Assembly (NCBI GenBank): GCA_011392765.1
Contig: WYCW01000006.1
Span: 149,433 to 213,432, forward strand
Reading direction: 5' to 3'
DNA length: 64,000 bases
Source of the DNA: Candidatus Thiosymbion ectosymbiont of Catanema sp. Cochon2018
GTDB lineage: Bacteria > Pseudomonadota > Gammaproteobacteria > Chromatiales > Chromatiaceae
The translations under genes were made by a program, and so were the position numbers. This document shows positions 60,326-64,000 of this stretch, piece by piece (positions within the stretch are counted from its first letter, which is position 1; every line of letters begins with the position of its first letter). The notes beneath the pieces are model-generated. The model did not search any database. It saw nothing but the letters and a program-made list of their open reading frames with translations, and was not told the DNA's origin.

Positions 60326-60735
60326 CGCCCCAAAGAGCGGACTCTAATTGGCCTCTACCCTTGATTCAAAGTCCAATGCGACAGCGTCTTCATAACGCGT
60401 CTCCCTTGGCTTGTAGCACGGACGCCATATCGGTCCAGCTCGGATGGTATGCTGGCCTAGAGGCGTTCGCGCTTGGTCTCGATTATCAAAAGATGGGGGT
60501 CCTCTTTTTGTCCCCATGCGACGTGTCTGGGGCATAGCGGAAAGGCGTGTCGCTTTGGTGTGTCACCTGGAGCCTTTCGTTAGAGTGACATTTAGCTCGT
60601 AGGATGCGGTGAGCGTCAGGGACGACGCGAACTGCATCTTTGAACAGGGGTATTGCCTGACACTGAACACCGAATTTGGGCACGGGCCATCCAAAGATAC
60701 CGAGCCAGAAAGCGAAAAGGCCGATCTTCCCGGAT
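60326..60735. other. Gap without recognisable gene
   Basis: No frame with family motifs. A GATGGGGGTCC/GTCCCCATG inverted pair is seen near 60490-60520. Nothing else identified. Confidence 0.5.
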
Positions 60736-60939
60736 TCACCCTTCGGCGGCGATCCGCTGAAATGCCAGCTCCCGCATATCCGCCTGAAGCGAGGCATGTT
60801 CGATTGTCATACCGAGTATATTGCCCTGTGCATCCAGGTCGATGTAGAGGTTTTCGTTGAGCTCGCGGGTTTCGGAAACCGTCTGATCGGAAAACTCCAT
60901 CTGTACCGTATCAGTGTCTTCAAAATACTTAAGGGTCAT
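60736..60939 (-). CDS. DUF2283 protein
   Basis: A 67-residue protein: MTLKYFEDTDTVQMEFSD, then ETRELNENLYIDLDAQGNIL and GMTIEHAS, which is the DUF2283 pattern. I start at the ATG at 60939, because the longer frame upstream reads through repeats. DUF2283 genes normally follow a DUF4258 toxin gene; here only a short piece (KHFTVPFLIGISRKDK) may remain of it, cut by the CCCTGAAAGGGCGTGACA repeat. It is then an orphan antitoxin-like gene. Confidence 0.72.
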   Translation of the reverse strand: MTLKYFEDTDTVQMEFSDQTVSETRELNENLYIDLDAQGNILGMTIEHASLQADMRELAFQRIAAEG

Positions 60940-61048
60940 CTTGTCTTTCCTGGAAATCCCGATCAAAAAAGGCACTGTGAAGTGTTTCACCATCTTCGAG
61001 CGTAACCGTTCAGACCCCCACTGTTTTTGCGATCTCCCCGGCACTGGA

Positions 61049-61345
61049 TTCCAGTACCCAGCCCTGAAAGGGCGTGACATACCAGCCCAGGGCAACGCCC
61101 TGGGAAGAGAGGTGGAGGAAAGATGAGCCCTGAAAGGGCGTGACATCGAAGGCGTCAATCCCGGCGTACCGTTCATCGTCGGTACCGCCTGATTTCCGCG
61201 CCAGGAGCTTCGAGCACACCTGAGACCGCGAAGGTTATCCTCTCGCTTTTGTGTCACGCCCTTTCAGGGCTGGATTCGAAACCCCGACACCACCCAGGGC
61301 GTTGCCCTGGGCTGGTATGTTCGACCCCTTCGGGGTCATCGTATA
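61049..61345. repeat. Inverted CCCTGAAAGGGCGTGACA repeats
   Basis: Units of AGCCCTGAAAGGGCGTGACA with CAGCCCAGGGCAACGCCCTG occur at 61056-61100 and 61129-61150, and inverted at 61254-61315. The flanked centre has no gene. This is a common intergenic family in other phyla too. Confidence 0.7.
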
Positions 61346-61386
61346 CGAGCCGCTCCGCGACAATCCGTAATCGTTCAGCCCCCTGC

Positions 61387-61493
61387 TATACTGCTACATG
61401 GCACAATTTGCGCATTTCACTCCCGCTCCCTCTGGGAGAGAGTCGGGGTGAGGGTGAAATTCAAAAGCTCGGATTGTGCCGCGTGGCAGTATA
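61387..61493. repeat. 107-bp MITE with TA ends, copy 2
   Basis: Same length and ends as copy 1 at 22056-22162 (TATACTGCTACATGG ... GCGTGGCAGTATA), with the internal CCCTCTGGGAGAG palindrome. Differences of about 10 percent from copy 1 are spread along its length. Confidence 0.8.
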
Positions 61494-61510
61494 GTGAACT
61501 TCATCCGCCG

Positions 61511-61923
61511 TCACCTCAGACCAACGAGTCGAGATGAGGCGCACCAGGGACCTGCCCCTGCCTGCGGCAGGCAGGGGCAGGCGGTGCGCCGTGCCCAACA
61601 ATTCAGGGGGCAGTTATCAGGGGGCAGAAGGCTGATACCTGACAACTACTCCCTGACAACTGCCCCCTTGGGAGTGCACAAACTTGACTCATTTGTCAAA
61701 GATGCGGGTCCGTCAAGGATCCTATTACGGATGCTCTCAACTACCGACCTGCCGGCTGGCAGGTAACATTGAGCGGGCAGATCGTCACGGAAAAATTAGC
61801 CCCAAATCAACGCAAATGGACGCAAATAAACACAAATCACAATTCGTGTCGATTCGTGTGCATTCGTGGTTTTCCGGTTTCCGTACGAAAATTCACGCAT
61901 CAATGGCCTGAGGCGAAGCCTCG
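61511..61923. repeat. Repeat mosaic downstream of the ilvB-type gene
   Basis: Holds a GAGTCGAGATGAGGCGCACC unit shared with 7380, the CAATTCAGGGGGCAG family with its inverted partner (61590-61675), the ACAAACTTGACTCATTTGTC repeat (61679-61725), a CACAAATCACAATTCGTG inverted pair (61830-61870) and a GAGGC palindromic repeat reaching 61928, which contains the stop codon of the next gene. Confidence 0.7.
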
Positions 61924-63657
61924 CTAGGATTCGATCATCTCCGCCAGTCCGTGTCCCGGCTGCACCATGGGCAGTACGTCCTCCGCCTTATCGATCCAGA
62001 CATCCACCAGGACCGGCCCCTGGTGCGCAAGGGCCTCGCCCACGACCTCCCGCATCGCCCGCGGATTCCTGACCCGCATGGTCTTGAGCCGCGGGTAGAC
62101 GAATCGTAGGCCGGTAAGATTCGGGAGCTGGGTACGGCAGGCCTGGTCGAGATCGACGCAATCGGGGTCGCAGTCGGAGGTCCGCGAGAGGCAGGTCTCG
62201 TAGTGGTTGCCGTCATCCATCATGTCCTCCCACTGGCGCACCATCCCGAGATAACCGTTGTTGAGTACGAATATCTTCACCGGGATGCGGTTGGCGACCA
62301 GGGTCCCCAGTTCCTGGATATTCATCTGGAAGCTGCCGTCGCCGTCGATCAGCACCACGGACCGGTCCGGGTCCGCGTACCAGGCCCCGATCGCGGCCGG
62401 GAGCCCGAAGCCCATAGTCCCCAATCCCCCGGAGCTGATCCACTGGCGCGGGCGGGTAAACCGATAATATTGGGTCGCCCACATCTGGTGCTGCCCCACC
62501 CCCGTCACCAGGGTCGCGGCGCCTGCGGTCAGCTCCGAAATGGCCTCGACCACCGCTTGCGGCTTGATGTAATCCCCGGTGCCGTAGGGCTTGGGCATCT
62601 GTTCCCGCCAGCTGCCGATCTGCGCCAGCCAGTCCGGGTGCCGGGCACTATGGCCGGACGCCAGCGCATAGCCCAGAAATTCCCTGAGATCGGCGGCCAG
62701 GGCCGGATCCGCCTTGATCGACTTGCCGATCTCCGAGGGGTCGATGTCCACATGGGCGATGCGCTTGCCCTCCGCGAAGCCTTTTACCGCCACCCGGTCA
62801 TCGAAGCGGCCCCCCAGGGTCAGGATCAGGTCCGCGTCCCGCAACGCATAATTGGCGGGGATACTCCCGTGCATGCCGGGCATCCCCAGGTTGTGAGCAT
62901 GCGCAAACGGCACCACGCCCAGCGCATTGAAGGTGGTTACCACCGGGACCTCGAAGCCCTCGATAAAGCGGCGCAGGAGGTCCGATACTCCGGCATGGAC
63001 AATGCCCCCGCCCGCCTTGACCACCGGCCGCTCGGCCTGTATCACGGCGGCCACGATGGCATCTGCCCTAGCGGCATCGAAGGGGGCCGGCTCGCGATGG
63101 CGCCGGCGCGGGGGATTGCCGGGCCCGACCGTCGCCAGTTGGACATCCTTACAGATATCCACCACCACCGGGCCAGGCCGGCCGGTGGTGGCCAGACCGA
63201 AGGCCTCGTGCAGGACCCACTCCAGGTCCACGGCATCCTTAACCAGATAGTTGTGCTTGGAGATGGGACGGGTTATCCCCAGGGTATCGACCTCCTGAAA
63301 CGCATCGGTCCCGATCGCAGAGCTCGGGACCTGGCCGGTGATGAACACCGTCGGGATGGAGTCCTTGTAGGCATCGGCGATAGGGGTAGTCAGATTGGTC
63401 GCCCCCGGACCCGAGGTCGCCAATGCCACGCCGACCCGACCACTGGCCCGGGCGTAGCCCTCGGCCGCGTGGCCGGCTCCCCCCTCCTGCCGGAACAGCA
63501 CGAACCTGGGCACCGGCTCGCCGCGGCTCATGCGCCGGTTCAGCTCCACGTGGAGGGGGATGACGGCCCCCCCGGTATGACCGAAGAGGTAATCGACGCC
63601 GAGCTTGCCGAGTGTGTCCCAGAACACGGCGGCGCCGGTACGGTTCGAATCGTTCAT
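61924..63657 (-). CDS. ilvB: Acetolactate synthase large subunit-like (IlvB-type) enzyme
   Basis: A 577-residue thiamine-diphosphate enzyme with three domains. The catalytic Glu is Glu58 (FRQEGGAGHAAEGYA). The FAD/linker domain includes HAGVSDLLRRF and LGMPGMHGS, the family motif. The ThDP motif is GDGSFQMN (about 440) with the LGTLVANRIPVKIFVLNN strand. It makes acetolactate or acetohydroxybutyrate in branched-chain amino acid synthesis. An insertion with four Cys (NHYETCLSRTSDCDPDCVD) after MMDDG is unusual. No small subunit gene (ilvH) is adjacent. Other ThDP enzymes of the family are possible but less likely. Confidence 0.85.
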   Translation of the reverse strand: MNDSNRTGAAVFWDTLGKLGVDYLFGHTGGAVIPLHVELNRRMSRGEPVPRFVLFRQEGGAGHAAEGYARASGRVGVALATSGPGATNLTTPIADAYKDSIPTVFITGQVPSSAIGTDAFQEVDTLGITRPISKHNYLVKDAVDLEWVLHEAFGLATTGRPGPVVVDICKDVQLATVGPGNPPRRRHREPAPFDAARADAIVAAVIQAERPVVKAGGGIVHAGVSDLLRRFIEGFEVPVVTTFNALGVVPFAHAHNLGMPGMHGSIPANYALRDADLILTLGGRFDDRVAVKGFAEGKRIAHVDIDPSEIGKSIKADPALAADLREFLGYALASGHSARHPDWLAQIGSWREQMPKPYGTGDYIKPQAVVEAISELTAGAATLVTGVGQHQMWATQYYRFTRPRQWISSGGLGTMGFGLPAAIGAWYADPDRSVVLIDGDGSFQMNIQELGTLVANRIPVKIFVLNNGYLGMVRQWEDMMDDGNHYETCLSRTSDCDPDCVDLDQACRTQLPNLTGLRFVYPRLKTMRVRNPRAMREVVGEALAHQGPVLVDVWIDKAEDVLPMVQPGHGLAEMIES

Positions 63658-64000
63658 CGTGAAAACGGGTGTCGATGGGCCATATCAGCGAAGTTGTCGA
63701 TGATATATCCCTTGTCCATGAAGCGTTCGGAATTTGAACCACAGAGGACACAGAGAACACCGAGAAGAGAGATAGCGGCGTTGCGACTCGTCGCAATAGG
63801 ACCCTGCTATTCCTCCCCGCCGCGCCTTGCTCTCGGGCACGATCGACGCACCTCGCTTACCGAAATATTCACGTGCAACGGGTATAACTCGATGGCATTG
63901 GTCTATGATGAGGGCGTCGGGTCGGACCCCGAGCCTGTTGTGTACCCGGCCCCTTTCACCTTGGCGTCGCGGACTTTTGCCGGTGGCAACTTTTTATGGA
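63658..64000. other. Window end without recognisable gene
   Basis: Upstream region of the ilvB-type gene. An ACCACAGAGGACACAGAGAA repeat-like stretch is at 63739. No frame is supported. Confidence 0.45.

Overview
The window looks like a GC-rich chromosome segment of a sulfur-oxidising gammaproteobacterium of the Chromatiales type. The main support is dsrN-dsrR-dsrS, the tail of the reverse dissimilatory sulfite reductase operon, at 4.1-7.1 kb. A YeeE/TsuA-type sulfur transporter, an exported two-domain rhodanese, a pentaheme cytochrome c, an octaheme HAO-like cytochrome and a nonaheme cytochrome fused to a membrane cytochrome b fit the same lifestyle. Housekeeping anchors are mfd, ffh, glgB, an ilvB-type gene and a tRNA-Thr. 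The genus cannot be fixed from the sequence alone.

Layout. 0-4 kb: an intact IS1 element that broke a brnT-like gene, then integron-style attC sites and cassette genes (a broken MNT-HEPN gene and a pentapeptide-repeat membrane protein), all read on the minus strand. 4-7 kb: dsrNRS. 7-12 kb: REP-associated tyrosine transposases, small toxin-antitoxin pairs and a phospholipase A2-like gene between two good attC sites. 12.5-16 kb: mfd. 16-23.4 kb: papain-like peptidase and lipoprotein, YeeE, rhodanese, a Phd/VapC pair, pentaheme cytochrome c. 23.9-30.4 kb: glgB followed by a 12-repeat TPR-CHAT protein. 30.8-34.2 kb: an NTPase, a frameshifted TPR partner and a HigBA pair. 34.8-39.3 kb: octaheme and nonaheme/cytochrome b genes with an Uma2 gene between. 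39.6-43.9 kb: a sulfatase-fold membrane protein and a B12-radical SAM/PqqD fusion. 45-46.3 kb: ffh. 46.4-50.2 kb: two identical-length IS110 copies in inverted orientation, one split by an IS5-family element. 50.4-58.2 kb: tRNA-Thr, a DUF4143 ATPase, decayed transposons and restriction-gene remnants, a DUF433/DUF5615 cassette with attC, and an IS200 element. 58.3-63.7 kb: two membrane proteins, a DUF2283 protein and the ilvB-type gene.

The most unusual property is the intergenic DNA. Nearly every gap over 200 bp is a mosaic of short palindromic or terminal-inverted-repeat families: a 229-bp element, a 99-bp MITE with TAAA target duplications, a 107-bp MITE with TA ends, arrays of TGGAC at a 9-bp period, and several REP-like families. 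Three observations deserve priority. First, the attC sites share one orientation and no integrase gene is visible. Second, all three IS110 copies sit next to the same motif of a dispersed repeat, with flanking CT core dinucleotides and guide-like matches in the leader that could encode a bridge RNA. Third, MITEs and IS elements have broken several small toxin-like genes.

All calls come from reading sequence and translated frames by eye. Family names rest on motif recognition, not on database searches.
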